Shown here piece by piece: positions 40,666 through 52,529 of a stretch of DNA of 64,000 bases. The stretch's first letter is position 1, and each line of letters begins with the position of its first letter. The stretch comes from Cacajao melanocephalus (Eukaryota; Chordata; Mammalia; Primates; Pitheciidae). The notes under the pieces are model-generated. The model saw only the letters and a list, made by a program, of their open reading frames with translations. It had not been told where the DNA came from and did no database searches. Both the position numbers and the translations under genes were made by a program. The stretch spans positions 1-64,000 of the forward strand of contig CAUYLG010070586.1 of the NCBI GenBank assembly GCA_963573385.1. Reading direction: 5' to 3'.

Positions 40666-41239
40666 GTCTCAACCAAACACTTCAGCTCACTTCTCCTCTG
40701 TCCAGTTCCAGAGAGGTCCAAAATGGGAAAGGGTGAGAAGGAGCAGGTGCTGCCCGTCAAAACGTCTCACCTCCCCAGGCCCACATAGCCACCATTAGCA
40801 CAAAGTGAGGTTTTGGATGCACAAGGAGCTACCCAGTGCCAGACACACAGGCTCAATACACGTCTGGGTTTACTTAAGAGGGTGGAAGAGCTGGGCTTTC
40901 GGCTGAAATTCACGAATCTTGGGAACCAGCCCTGGGGCTATGATGATCACAAGATCCCCTCCATGACCTCAGGCAAAAATGGGTAAGAAGCTAACAGCAG
41001 GCTACACTTGGGCTTGACACCTGCCTCTGCCCCTGGCTGCCTCTATGGCCCTGCTCACCACACACAGAGATTCCACAAACACCTGTGCTTGGGCCCCACC
41101 CCCAGAAACTCTGACTCAATTGGTTCAGGCAAGGCAGAAGCATCAGTATATAAAGAGTAAGTGAATATCCCATCCCATAATATTCTGATGATTTAGCAGA
41201 ATTTGATCTCTCCCCTAATACCACCTCCAACCTCTTGCT

Positions 41240-41460
41240 TCCCAAACTGGAGCCCTAGTCCTTCTATTTGATCTGAAGATGGAATCCTGATGACGTCATC
41301 TGCCCCCTAGATCCAGTCTTACCCGAAACTAGAACCACCCCCTGGACTGTGTTTTTTTTTAGTTTTTTGGTTTTTTTTTTCCATATAAGCCCCAAATTCC
41401 CTTTTTTGCTTAAGGCATTTTAGGTTGAGTTTCAGCCACATGCAACCAAAGCCATCTTAA
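41240..41460 (+). mobile_element. old LTR-like repeat, 3' end
   Basis: AATTCCCTTTTTTGCTTAAG then GTTGAGTTTCAGCCACATGC resembles the 3' end at 31.1-31.2 kb. A T-rich run interrupts it. Confidence 0.4.
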
Positions 41461-42029
41461 CAAAGATGTGCTGGTGGGCAGAGCACTCCCCTGCCCTGAA
41501 AAGGTCTGTGACTCTATGTTGCCCCAAAAAGGACTCAGTGATTGAAACAGGTGGGGGCAGATGAGAAAATTACAATTTAGGTTGCACCTCCAGAGACGGG
41601 GGGGTGGAGTGGGGGCGGGAAAAATGCCTAGCACATCATGCTAGATACTCAACAACTGTTTACAAAATGAAAGGAAGCGCCACCTCCTGGGCCTGGTGAC
41701 ATAAGTTCCAGAAGGGTAGCAAGAAGGAGGGCCACCTGAACATGCAGGAGCTGGGGACAGAGCTTTGGCATCTGATTGGTACATTGTGGCAGAAAGAGTA
41801 ACTCCAGCAAGGGCCTGCGGCCTCTGGAAAGCTCTGTTGAGGGCCTGATGTGGGTGCCCTTGCTGCGGCCAGGGATGTGCAGGCTTGGCACACAGACGGC
41901 CCAAGAAAGCTGTCCCACTGAGCCACTCGTCCAAAGGAGTCGGCACTGGAGCTGAGACCAGGTGCTCCCACAGGTGAAGAAGTGACTTGTAACCCGGCTT
42001 CAAAGGGGGAAGGGACTAACACTTAGCAA

Positions 42030-42115
42030 GTGCCTGCTTGCCTACTAAGTGCCCAGACTATCACTCCCATTTTACAGATGAGGACGCCGAAGCTCAGCAA
42101 GGCCAGGGCACTTAG
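42030..42115 (-). mobile_element. MIR fragment
   Basis: CATTTTACAGATGAGGACGC and GAAGCTCAGCAAGG are antisense MIR. Confidence 0.7.
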
Positions 42116-42759
42116 ACTCCCTTGGCTTGATTTGGACAATTAGGGCTGTGGCTTAAGAGTCAATCCACAGACAGCAGGAACCATGTCTCTCTCTTTGGTG
42201 TCCCGGCAGCCCTTTGGCCAGGTATGCAGAACTCAAATGAATGGATGCAGAATCAGCCCTCAGGGAGCTCCCAGTGTGACAGGGGATGCAGGCACAAAGA
42301 CAGCGATGAACCAGGTCAACAGACAGGTAACAGGGCTGTGGGGCTCCAGGGTGGGTGGGCTGACGCAGGCGTCCAGGAATAATGAGCCAGGACTCAAGTG
42401 GACAGAGGGAAGGGCAGTCCTGGCAGAGGGCACAGCATGGACAGTGCCCAAAGGCCCTGTCCAGGGAACAGTGGTGCCCAGTGCCAAGCATCTGGGGCAC
42501 AAGGAATGCATGTGCCCGGGGAGGCTCCCCAGGGCCTTCAGTGTCCCATAGCAAGGTGAGAGGACCCATGGGTGGGTCTGGAGTTGGGTGGGGGCGGGGG
42601 CAGGCCATGTGCTGCCCTCCAATGCCCTATATGCTGTGGAAAGCCAAAGGTGGGCAGTGGGGAAAGGCCTGGAGGAGCAGAAGCCACACACCAGGAGGCT
42701 GGGATAACGATTTCTGGGAAGGTAGGGGGCAGAACAGAGGCGGTGGCAGGGGTTAGGAA

Positions 42760-43630
42760 AGGAGGGGACTCCCACCCAGGACCCGAAGCTCGGCTGGGCA
42801 GGGAGATTGCGGCTAGGGCGGCAGCCCAGGAGCCAGATTCCTGCCTCGGGGGCCAGAGAGCGAGGGGCGCTGGGCGAGGTAGAGGCCAAGCCTAAACAGG
42901 TGGATTTGGGGTCGCCCTCGAGTCCCCCCGGGGGGAGGGGCAGAAGACAGGAGGCTGGCAGGGGCTGCGGGCGGGCGTGGAGGCCGGGGCGGGAGCGGGG
43001 GAGGCGCCGGGGGCCGGGGCCGGGCCTCCCTCTGCTGCGCCAGGGCGCGCCGCGCCAGCTGAACCGTCACCAATATTAATGACGGGAGAGAGGGCGAGGG
43101 GGCAGGAAATCGGAGCCGGCTCCTGTGGAAGCGGTGACTCAGCGGCCAGCCTGAGGGCGGGAGGCGGCGGGAGGCGGCCGGCGGCGGGGTGGGGGGGCGG
43201 CCCGAGGGGACGGGGCTGCTCTTTTGACCCCCGCGCGGCCCTCCTGGGGTCAGGATGCCGGGAACCGCGCGCGCAGACGGCGAGGACGGGCCGCGGCGTG
43301 GGCACGGGCACTAGCGGGTGCCGCCGGCCCCTCCTGGGAGAGAAAGAGAAAAACGAGCCGAAAACTCAAAGCAGGTTGGGCCTGGGAGGCGGCCCAGGCG
43401 GGCAGGAGAACAAAGCGCCTGACGCGGGGCTGGGCCGCGCCGCCACAGGAAACGGCCGGCCAGGCCAGAGGGACCCGCCAGGCCAGGGGGACCCGGCGCC
43501 CGCGCCCCGGTCCGCGGTCCCGGCCCCGACCCCCCTCGCGGGCCGGCCGGCCTCGCAACGGCGGAAAGTGAATCACTAATTAAAACCACTCCTCGGCATC
43601 CCGGAGGCGCGCTCTGCGGATTACTATTAT
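42760..43630. promoter_or_regulatory. intragenic CpG island in FGF18 intron 4
   Basis: Very high GC with dense CpG (for example CGCGCCGCGCCAGC and CCGCGCGCGCAG), while flanking DNA is CpG-poor. It holds G-runs with quadruplex potential near 43,150-43,215, a TGACTCAGC (AP-1/NF-E2 type) site at 43135-43143 and a CCAATATTAAT site near 43,070. It could be an alternative or antisense promoter or a poised element. No convincing coding frame was seen in it. Confidence 0.75.
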
Positions 43631-43650
43631 GTTGCTCTTTGAGAAGCCTC
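43562..43650. promoter_or_regulatory. candidate regulatory core at CpG-island edge
   Basis: Right after the GC-rich part comes an AT-rich segment with CACTAATTAAAACCACTCC, which has a homeodomain TAATTA core next to a RUNX-like AACCAC. It is not part of any repeat I recognise. Confidence 0.35.
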
Positions 43651-43669
43651 AGTTCGTGTGGGCAGTGCG

Positions 43670-43885
43670 GCTGGAATCTTTTCCTTCCAAACCCGGCTTT
43701 GAATCCCGCGGAGCTCTAGTGTGGGACCTGAGACAAGTGCCCGGGCGTGGCCGAGCCTCGGCTTCCTCATCTGTGGAATGGGGACGGTAGCGGTGGCAGC
43801 CTCCTGGGATTCAGTTTCAGTTCAGTGCCAGGCAGAAAGTTGGTGCTCAATTAGCGGAGGCTATTGTGACCATAATTATTAACGA
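43670..43885 (+). mobile_element. MIR
   Basis: GGCTTTGAATCCCGCGGAGC, CTTCCTCATCTGTGGAATGG and GTTGGTGCTCAATTAGCGG follow MIR; it adjoins the CpG island and has kept CpGs. Confidence 0.75.
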
Positions 43886-44917
43886 AACAATGCAACAATG
43901 CCCTGGCTAGGATCCCTGGCCTGTTACACCCTCCCCGGCCTCTTGGGTGTGGGGCAGAGGGAGAGGGATAAGACTTGGGGGATTCAAAAAATCAAAACCA
44001 TGGCTTCAGCAAGACCAAAGTCATCACCTCCACCCCCAGCAAGATGTAACGAACCACAGATAATCAGCCAGGGCATTGTCCCCAAGCAGAAGCCCATCCC
44101 CCTTGGAATCCGGGCCTACCTTCCACCCCCCTCCACCTGTCCAGGCAGAAGCCCCTCAACCCTGGTCATACAAGCTGGATATGGGAGTGAGTCAGTCCCT
44201 GCAGAGAGAAGGGACAGAGAGCCTGACCCCACCACAGAGCTCCTGTGGATAACACCTTCCATTCAAACACCAAAGGAAGCCAGTTCGTGACTTTTGCAAA
44301 CAAGTACACTCAGTAAACAAATAGGGGTGCTGAGGAGCACATCATTGGAGACTCAGGTCCCCCTGCAAGTGGGTTCCCCTCTTCCGAGGTCCCCCCTACA
44401 CCTGCCCCCACCCTAATTTGTTACATGCAGCTCTCTTGCCAGTTTCAAAGTAATAAAATCTTCCTGAAATGCTAGAACCATGAAGCCCAGCACTGACGAG
44501 GCAGTCGGGTTCCGGAGCCCACTACTACAGGACCCTTGGCACTGTCAGCCCCTGGCAATTGTCAAAATGATCACTGTAGCCACAACCCTTGGCTTGCCAG
44601 TTCCTTGTTCCCAGACTTCAGGAACACATAGCCAGGGTGCCCCAGGGCCCCTCAAGGTTTCTCCCATGACCCAGAAAGCCAGAGCTCCACACCCAGCAGG
44701 AGAGACCAGGGCCCTGTGTGCACCATAAGTTACAGCCTTGAATTCCTCGGCCTGGTGAGCTCAAGTGCCCGGGCAGAGGAGTTGGGGATGAGGCGGGGTG
44801 AAAGGAGGAGATTACAGTTTCCATTTGGGGCTGACAATGCTCTGGACACATTGTTCCAGCTCCCAGAGCTGCCAAAGGGGAACCCTAAGTTCCCGGGAAT
44901 CCCAGGCCCTCACTCAC

Positions 44918-45024
44918 CTTCCCCACAAGCTTGCCTTTGCGGTTCATGCACAGGTAGAATTCCGTTTCCTTGCCTTTGATCCGGACTTGACTACCGAAGG
45001 TGTCTGTCTCCACTAGGAGCTGGG
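44918..45024 (-). CDS. FGF18: FGF18 exon 4 (rest of codon 84 to residue 119)
   Basis: The exon completes codon 84 (Ala, G from exon 3 plus CC here) and continues [20 protein letters not shown] and on to [10 protein letters not shown], where AAG is followed by gtgagtg. The acceptor is tttcgaag after a pyrimidine-rich run, and exact phase-1 joining with exon 3 supports both boundaries. It encodes central strands of the beta-trefoil core. Cys109 in the FYLCMN motif is the conserved FGF core cysteine, reported to pair with Cys127 of exon 5 in FGF18. No amino-acid difference from the human protein as I remember it is seen here. The intron just upstream (plus-strand 45,391-45,612) carries a degenerate tandem repeat. 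The exon lies 1.3 kb from an intronic CpG island in intron 4. Confidence 0.96.
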
Positions 45025-45390
45025 CTTCGAAAGGCAGAAGGAAAACAAGACACATTTTATTACCAGGGGCAATGGCTTGGTCTAAAGGGCTCAGTGACAT
45101 CTGGTCCTATCTTTGGTCCCTCACTCCCCCAAAATCAGGCATGGGGAAGTCTAACAACTCCCACAGGACAGATGCCATCAAATAACCACAGGGAAATCAG
45201 AGAAGTAGCAGTGTCCTGCCCCTCAGGCAGCGAGATGGAAGCCAGCTATCACCTGTTCCTTTCCCTCCAGCCTCTCTTGGCTCCACTTGGGATCCGAATG
45301 GCTCCAGCGAGAAGGGAGGTCTTCCCCTTGTGGCTAAACACCAGTGTGCCCTTCTCCCCATCATCATCCATCTTCCCTAGCCCCTCAACT

Positions 45391-45612
45391 CCCCCAAACA
45401 GGACAAAGAGCCATGCAAAAAACCATTTCCCAAAGCAGGACAGACAACCATACAAAAAGACCATTCTCCCAAAGGGACAGGTGGCCGTCCAAATAATCCC
45501 ATCCCCCAAGCCCAAAGCAAGACAGACAGTCAGAAAAATAACACCATTCCCCAAATCAGGACAGACAGCCATACAAATGATGCTATCCCCCAGATACCAC
45601 ACAAATAACCAC
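45391..45612. repeat. degenerate tandem repeat, six units of about 37-46 bp
   Basis: Units start near 45391, 45429, 45468, 45503, 45549 and 45586, each with CCCCAAA, then a form of CAGGACAGACAGCCATACAA. It lies about 370 bases from the exon 4 acceptor and is followed by an Alu. Confidence 0.8.

Positions 45613-45892
<280 letters not shown>

Positions 45893-45932
<40 letters not shown>
45893..45932. repeat. (CA)n microsatellite
   Basis: About 18 CA units at the end of an Alu; likely variable. Confidence 0.95.
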
Positions 45933-45935
<3 letters not shown>

Positions 45936-45939
45936 AAGC

Positions 45940-46775
45940 AGCTAAGGGGACCAAGGGGACAGACAGACCCATATGCAGGCATATGCATGCACACCTCCCC
46001 TGCCTTTCAAAATGTCAAGCTATTTCCTCCATACACTGGGTCTGTGGCCCCTTCCTGCAGAGCAAACATCTGAAGCCCCTGCTAGTGCCCCCTGGCACTT
46101 CTACCCTGGCTACTTATAGCAGGAAGGGCACAGGGAGTGAGGTGTGAGCTCTCTGGGAAAGGGTATGCAGGATATTCCACTGCCCTCCATGAAGGCCACC
46201 AAAGCTGAAGGGTAACTAACTCCCAGAAGCCCAGAAATCCCACTCAAGCCCCAATCTCCCCACGTCCAGGGTAGGAGACCCATGCTACACCATCTATGCT
46301 CCACAGAGCCTCCCTCAGGATGAGCGGTCCGCAGCTGATCCCCCAAAGCCCTGCCTGAACAAGGACATCAAGCAGCGAAAGAGTATGGCTGTCCCTTGAT
46401 TAGGCATGCTGTGTCCAAATCTTTTCCTCTCCTTCTGCCAGCCCACATCTTTCTCCCCAGTAGGAGGCTGCTGTGTGACTTTGGGTAGGCCACGTGCCCT
46501 CTCTGAGCTCTCTCTCCTCTCTGGTCTTAAACCCCCCGTGCCTGACTCCCCAATACCAGCTGCTTTCTTTGCTGTGACTGCCCCCCTCAAAATTCGTGCA
46601 CTCTTTTCCCTGACCCCTTGTTTCCTAGTAGCCCCTGCCCCTCCCTCACCCACAAAAGTTTAATTTCAGTGACAAGGGACTTGCTTCTCCATAACAAAAA
46701 TCATAGCCCCAAATTCCTGAGTACAGTACCCTTGGAGCCACAAAGAGTATACCTCAGAGCCCTTAAAATGCACTA
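45940..46775. other. intronic DNA without recognised gene
   Basis: A short MIR-like piece at about 46,475-46,515 (GGGTAGGCCACGTGCCCTCT); otherwise non-repetitive. Confidence 0.5.
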
Positions 46776-46985
46776 GGTATGATTTTAATAAAAAAATTTA
46801 CAAATATAGACCCTGGTGCCCTGCTGTGAAAATTAAAACCATCTGGAACTTGAGATTTCCAATAATTAATCTAGCCCTCCTTTGACACCACTACTAATTA
46901 AAATATGATACCCACCTTTCCAAGAGGAAAAAAAAAGAAGAATTTACATAAAATTTAAAGCTCTAACAAGAATTTAGTAACTCTA
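46776..46985. promoter_or_regulatory. AT-rich candidate regulatory block
   Basis: AATAATTAATC (46861), a TCF/LEF-like CTTTGAC (about 46879) and CTAATTAAA (46894) lie close together in repeat-free DNA. Confidence 0.35.
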
Positions 46986-47329
46986 GAAACGAGGGGAGGC
47001 ACATTCTTCTCTCCACCCACCCCCCAGCCCTAGAAAATACTGAGTTGGGGATATTAACCAATGCCGAGATGGCGGTGGGTGGTGGGTGCAAGCCCTTGAT
47101 CCTCCCTGTTCCCCTTAAGTCAAACTCCCTGTCATTTCCTCTGTGAGCTCTCTCCCTGGGGCCAAACATCACAGCAGCTCTAAAACTTGCTTCCTTCATC
47201 TCTTTGCAAAGCTCAGGCCCCACAGCGGGTGAGGAGTCATGGGGTTGTCGGGACAATTTCAGGTGCTTCTGATGAGAGGGAAAGGGGAGAGCTTTGTGGT
47301 GCACAAATATTGACAGGAATCCCTGGCCC

Positions 47330-47480
47330 CAACCATATGACCTTGGGCCTCAGTTCCTTCTCCTGTAAAATGGGGGTATAATCTTCGATAGCTATTGGGA
47401 GGATTACACAAAATGATGCTGTGAAGAGCTTAGCGCACTGTTCTCAGAGGTTAGGGAGGGAAAACTCAGTAACTGTTATT
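47330..47480 (+). mobile_element. MIR fragment
   Basis: GGCCTCAGTTCCTTCTCCTG, TAAAATGGGGGTATAATC and the 3' part fit MIR. Confidence 0.75.
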
Positions 47481-47694
47481 TAAGTTTCCTACAAACCGCA
47501 AAACCAAACTGTTTTCCCAAAAGAAAAGGAAAACAAAAATATAGTGGAAGGAAATGGGATGTGTCTGCAAGGGTGGAGGAGTGGAGCTTCCCTCCCTAGG
47601 TCTTGTGCTGTGACCTGAACTTTCCAACATCCTTCAGGGCTGCAGGCATCCCACACTGAGAAGTGCAACAGAAAATGCCTGGGGCTGGGGCTCA

Positions 47695-47800
47695 CCGGGT
47701 CTAGTTTCGTTCTGGCATTGCCATCCTAGGCAGTGTGACCTTGAGCAAGCCATACCCTACTCTGAGCCTCAGTTTCCCTACCTGTGCAAGGGGGAGTGGC
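47695..47800 (+). mobile_element. MIR fragment
   Basis: GTGTGACCTTGAGCAAGCCA and CTGAGCCTCAGTTTCCCTAC are MIR core. Confidence 0.8.
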
Positions 47801-48034
47801 TTGACCCTATTCTCCTTCTCCTTGGGATTAGGAAATGGGGTCTAGCGGAGGGGCAGGGGTGGGAGATGAAGGAAGTAGGTGAAGCCACTGAGTTGGGGTC
47901 CAGACAACCCCATGTAGGTCCAAGGGGGAGACTCCCTCTCAGCCCTGCCCAGCACATGCCTGGGCCTCTGTCTTCAGAAGCGCTCCTGCTATGCTCCCCT
48001 TAAAGCCCACTGAAGCCACCCATCCCCACGAGAT

Positions 48035-48125
48035 TGGGTGTCTTTGTCCCCATTTTACAGTGTAGGAAACAGGTTCAGAGCAACAACCCAGTAACAGGGG
48101 CTGACCTCAGGACTGCCTGCCTCTT
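48035..48125 (-). mobile_element. MIR fragment
   Basis: CCCCATTTTACAGTGTAGGA and AACAGGTTCAGAGC are antisense MIR. Confidence 0.65.
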
Positions 48126-48719
48126 TCTGCTGGGGCCTGGGCTCCAGGGGAGAGGCCCCCAGCTCTGGAGGGACAGGCCTCCCAGCACAACCCCTACCCC
48201 TCACCAGCCAGGGCCACTGCAGGAAGCCCAGGCCTTTACCTGAGCTGTCCAAAGGCCCTGGGGCAGGGGTTGCACCTCCACGCACCAGAAGCCTAGCCAC
48301 CCCCACCCCAGCATGGGGAGGGTCTGCGCCTGGCTGTCATGCCAGGGGAGCCAGAAGTCTGTTCTCTCTGCGACCGCAGCATGCAATGGAGTGACCTAGA
48401 CTCCACTCAGCACATGACATCATGAGGAGGGAGCCGGGCCAGAATTATGTAAAGTCTTTTGGGAGTAATAGCAGCAGCAGTTCTCAGAGAGAGGGGGGCT
48501 GGGGAGAGAGAAAATGAGACGGAGAGAGAGACAGGAGAAGGAGAAGAGAGACACACCACCCAGGCCAGGTCCTCTGCAGCACACACCCACTCCCATGACC
48601 CAAGCCCCCAGGATGCTGCTCTCAAGAGCTAGAAACTTCATCTGGGCTCAAGCACAGCTCCATTCACGGGGCCCGCACCAGGCCAGGTGGAGGAGTTGAT
48701 GACATTATCTCACCCTGTT

Positions 48720-48861
48720 CATCAGACTTCCTCACTGCCCTGCTGGGCCACCGTCCCCTCCAGCCTGCACAACTCAACAGCCCCCTCCTTTTGCCACTTT
48801 CCTCCCGCCCACCTCTCGTCCACACCGCAGCCAGAGGAATCCTTTAAAAATATAAATTTGC
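48720..48861 (+). mobile_element. L2, first part
   Basis: CACACCGCAGCCAGAGGAAT then CCTTTAAAAATATAAATTT; cut by an Alu. Confidence 0.65.
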
Positions 48862-49690
<829 letters not shown>

Positions 49691-49691
49691 G

Positions 49692-49835
49692 TGGGGATGA
49701 CTAACAGCACTCACTGGCTAATGAAAAAGAAATTCAGGGAGGTGAAGTGCCTTGCCTGAGGCACGTGGCTGGGAAGGGCAGGATAAGGTCTGAACCCAGT
49801 GTCCGACTCCATGGTCAGTGCCCTTCACCACTGTG
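49692..49835 (-). mobile_element. MIR
   Basis: GTGAAGTGCCTTGCCTGAGG and GTCTGAACCCAGTGTCCGAC are antisense MIR. Confidence 0.8.
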
Positions 49836-49984
49836 CTCCTTCCTGGTGTGACTCTCGGTGCCACTTGCAGGAACCCTGGGTTCCCACCTAGCCATCCCCA
49901 GCCTCAGTGACAATGCGAAAAATCTCTTCCCTCTCTGGGCCAGATCTAGGTAACCTCTGAGGCCTCTTTCAGTTCTGCCCCTCT

Positions 49985-50205
49985 GGAAAGTATCAGTAAG
50001 TGACATTTCTTTAGAGCAGATGATGCGCTGGGCATTGTCCTAACTACCTTACATGCATTATCTCATCTAATTCTTACCACCATCCCAGGAGGTTAAAACT
50101 ATTGTTATCATCCCCAATTTACAGGTGAGAAAACCAAGCCCCACAGCCACACAGTGATGGAGCTGAGATCCAAACCCAGGCTGTTCGACCCAGGAGTCTT
50201 GGGCT
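49985..50205 (-). mobile_element. MIR
   Basis: CATTATCTCATCTAATTCTT, CCCAATTTACAGGTGAGAAA and GAGATCCAAACCCAGGCTGT; nearly complete. Confidence 0.85.
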
Positions 50206-50790
50206 TCTCAGGGGCCCCAGCCCCTTTCCTGGGGAGTGAGTGAGCGAACAGTGAAGGAAGCAGGGGAGGTCTCTTTGGCCCACTTTCTTTGGGCAGAAGT
50301 TAATGGGCAGGGATGCCCATCTTCCCCTAGCTCCACTTCCAAATGACTTTGAGGGAGGAGGGAGTCCCTAGGGTCACCCTGAGGAAGGTGCCTTTGACAT
50401 GGGAGATGGGGAAGCCCTCAGGACCGCCCGGGGCTGGGGTGTGGCCATAGCCAGAAAGGCAAGGAAGGTTTGGGACCTGATCAAGAGGAGAAAGCCTGCA
50501 TGAGACCAGAGGAGGAGTACAAGATGGGAAGCCCCATGCCACAGCTCCCCCGGAAGGACGGCCCACAGAGCCTGTCTCCCCAAGGCCCCACATAGAGCAG
50601 GAGCCCAGAGGCCACCGAGGGCTGGGGGCAAGAAGAGTGGCAGAAAGAAAAAGGGCTCAAAAGATCTGCTCCCTTCTCTGGCATCCGGAGAGGAAAGCAG
50701 CGAAGGGGGAAAGAGTGCAGGAAAGGAGCTAGAGAGAAAACTTTCTACAAAAAACTCATGTTGTCTCTCCCCACTTTAATGCCTGCAGCA
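50206..50790. other. intronic DNA without recognised repeat
   Basis: No exon or repeat seen. Confidence 0.5.
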
Positions 50791-50875
50791 AAAATGACTA
50801 AAGAACAATGATAACAGCAAACACTTATCTAAGCATCTACCATGTGTCAGACAATGTTAAGAGTGTGAATGTGGG
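50791..50875 (-). mobile_element. MIR, split by Alu (first part)
   Basis: CTAAGCATCTACCATGTGTC is antisense MIR; continues at 51165. Confidence 0.75.
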
Positions 50876-51164
50876 CCCGGGCGGGGTGGCTAACACCTGT
50901 AATCCCAGCAATTTGGGAGGCCAAGGCAGGCAGATCACCTGAGGTCAGGAGTTCAAGACCAGCCTGACCAATGTGGTGAAACCCTATCTCTACTAAAAAT
51001 ACAAAAATTAGCTGAGTGTGGTGGCACACGCCTGTAATCCCAGCTACTTGGGAGACTAAGGCAGGAGAATCACTTGAACCTGGGAGGTGGAGGTTGCAAT
51101 AAGCTGATATTATACCACTGCACAGCCTGGATGACAGAGAGAAACTCCATTAAAAAAAAAAAAA
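50876..51164 (+). mobile_element. Alu with target duplication
   Basis: Flanked by AAGAGTGTGAATGTGG and AAGAGTGTGAATATGG; inserted in a MIR. Confidence 0.96.
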
Positions 51165-51350
51165 GAGTGTGAATATGGAATATCTCATTTGACTGTCACA
51201 ACAGCCCTATGAGATAGGAACTATTATGCCATTTTACAAATAAAGAAACTAAGTTAGTTATGCAGATAAGTTAATGGAGCAGTTAAATTGCTTGACCAGG
51301 GTCTTACAGTAGGACCAGGATTTGAACCCCGGCAGAGCAAGGCCAGAGCC
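51165..51350 (-). mobile_element. MIR, split by Alu (second part)
   Basis: CACAACAGCCCTATGAGATA and AGGACCAGGATTTGAACCCC. Confidence 0.85.
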
Positions 51351-51424
51351 CGTCTGAGACAGATGGAGACTCAGACAGCAGACATTTCACAGGCTGGAGA
51401 TGACAGAAAAGAGAAGCAGCATTG

Positions 51425-51462
51425 ACTGATTGATTGATTGGTTGGTTAGTTGACTGACTAAT
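51425..51462. repeat. (GATT)n/(GGTT)n repeat
   Basis: GATTGATTGATTGGTTGGTT in intron 3. Confidence 0.85.
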
Positions 51463-51757
51463 CCCAGTGTGCTTCCCCAGCTGGGTTTCCCAGAGGGTGA
51501 TCAGGGCTTCGCTGTGAAGACTTTGGGTTTGAAGGGTGGGAAACATCAGGGAAAGAGAGCGAGGCAGCCAGAGGTGTGGAGAGAGACACAGCACAGAGAC
51601 AGAGTTGAATCCCACAGACACAGAGGACAAGACCCAAAGAAGTGGAACTGGACAGAACAAAGCTGGAGGGTGGATTTGTTTTCTCCAAGCCTGGGGTAAA
51701 GTCCCCAACACCCGCAAGAGCAGCAGGGGAGCTGGGAGCCAGTGAGGGGCTGGCCCC

Positions 51758-51838
51758 CGGCCTGGGGCCCTACGAGGGGTGGACGGTAGCTGGCCAGCTG
51801 CAAAGATCCCAGTGCTGACAGAGCTGCCGGCCGCTCTC
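51758..51838 (+). repeat. local duplicate, copy 1
   Basis: GATCCCAGTGCTGACAGAGC and flanks recur about 1.35 kb to the right. Confidence 0.8.
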
Positions 51839-52529
51839 CAGGCATCTTCCCCCAGTGAAGAACCATCCTCACTACATACAGCCCTGAGAGATCACACCGA
51901 GTCAGCCCTCCCTCCTTCCCCACTGAAGGCAGACCAGGTCTCCAGAGAAGGAGATAGAGGCGGGGATGGAAGAGAAGGTATCCTTTCCGGAGATGCTTCC
52001 CCGTCACTGTAACACACACGCCCGTGCATACACACACACTCTGCTGTATATGGTCTTTTCTCAAAGGTGCCCACAGTTCCACTTCTCCGTATGGACACAC
52101 AGAAAGTCAGGGGGAAAAACGTCAATAGGGTTCATCGGAAGTTCTGTTTCACCCTAGCTGCAGCTCTAGTGTAGCCATGTCAATCAAGGGGTTGATGAGG
52201 TGTGGGCGGCCACTCCCCCCGGGGTCAGAAGTTGTGGGACACGAGCTCAGAGGGGCAGGGGTTCAGGTGGAGAAAGGAAGGTCCCTTCCCTGCTGGGAGA
52301 GCTCCTGGGGGAAGCTGGGTCTGATGACCACCCTATCCTCACTGCATGGTGCAAGGCTGGCTGGATGGAAAGGAAGGGTGGTGGGAAAGGAGGGAGGGAG
52401 AACTGATTTGCTGAGAATCTCCTGTGCACTGAGATCTGTGCCAAACAGAAAGAAGCCTCTTTGCCCCAATGCCCAAGGGGAAATGACCCCTGCCACACAC
52501 CCCAACGCACACAGGGCATCACCCACACG

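Larger units (their letters stand above)
37709..44917 (-). other. FGF18: FGF18 intron 4
   Basis: The intron has no Alu. It holds an LTR-like repeat (37.75-38.34 kb), two old repeats of one kind (38.39-38.83 and 41.2-41.46 kb), MIR pieces and a strong CpG island near its exon-4 end. No further exon with FGF similarity was seen on either strand. Confidence 0.9.

Noticed and set aside
42977..43579. 200-codon plus-strand ORF
   Set aside because: Gly/Arg/Ala/Pro-rich frame made by the CpG island; long frames on both strands here reflect lack of AT-rich stops.
49985..50205. tRNA gene
   Set aside because: MIR heads derive from tRNA, but no intact cloverleaf or full A and B boxes with tRNA spacing were seen in any copy.
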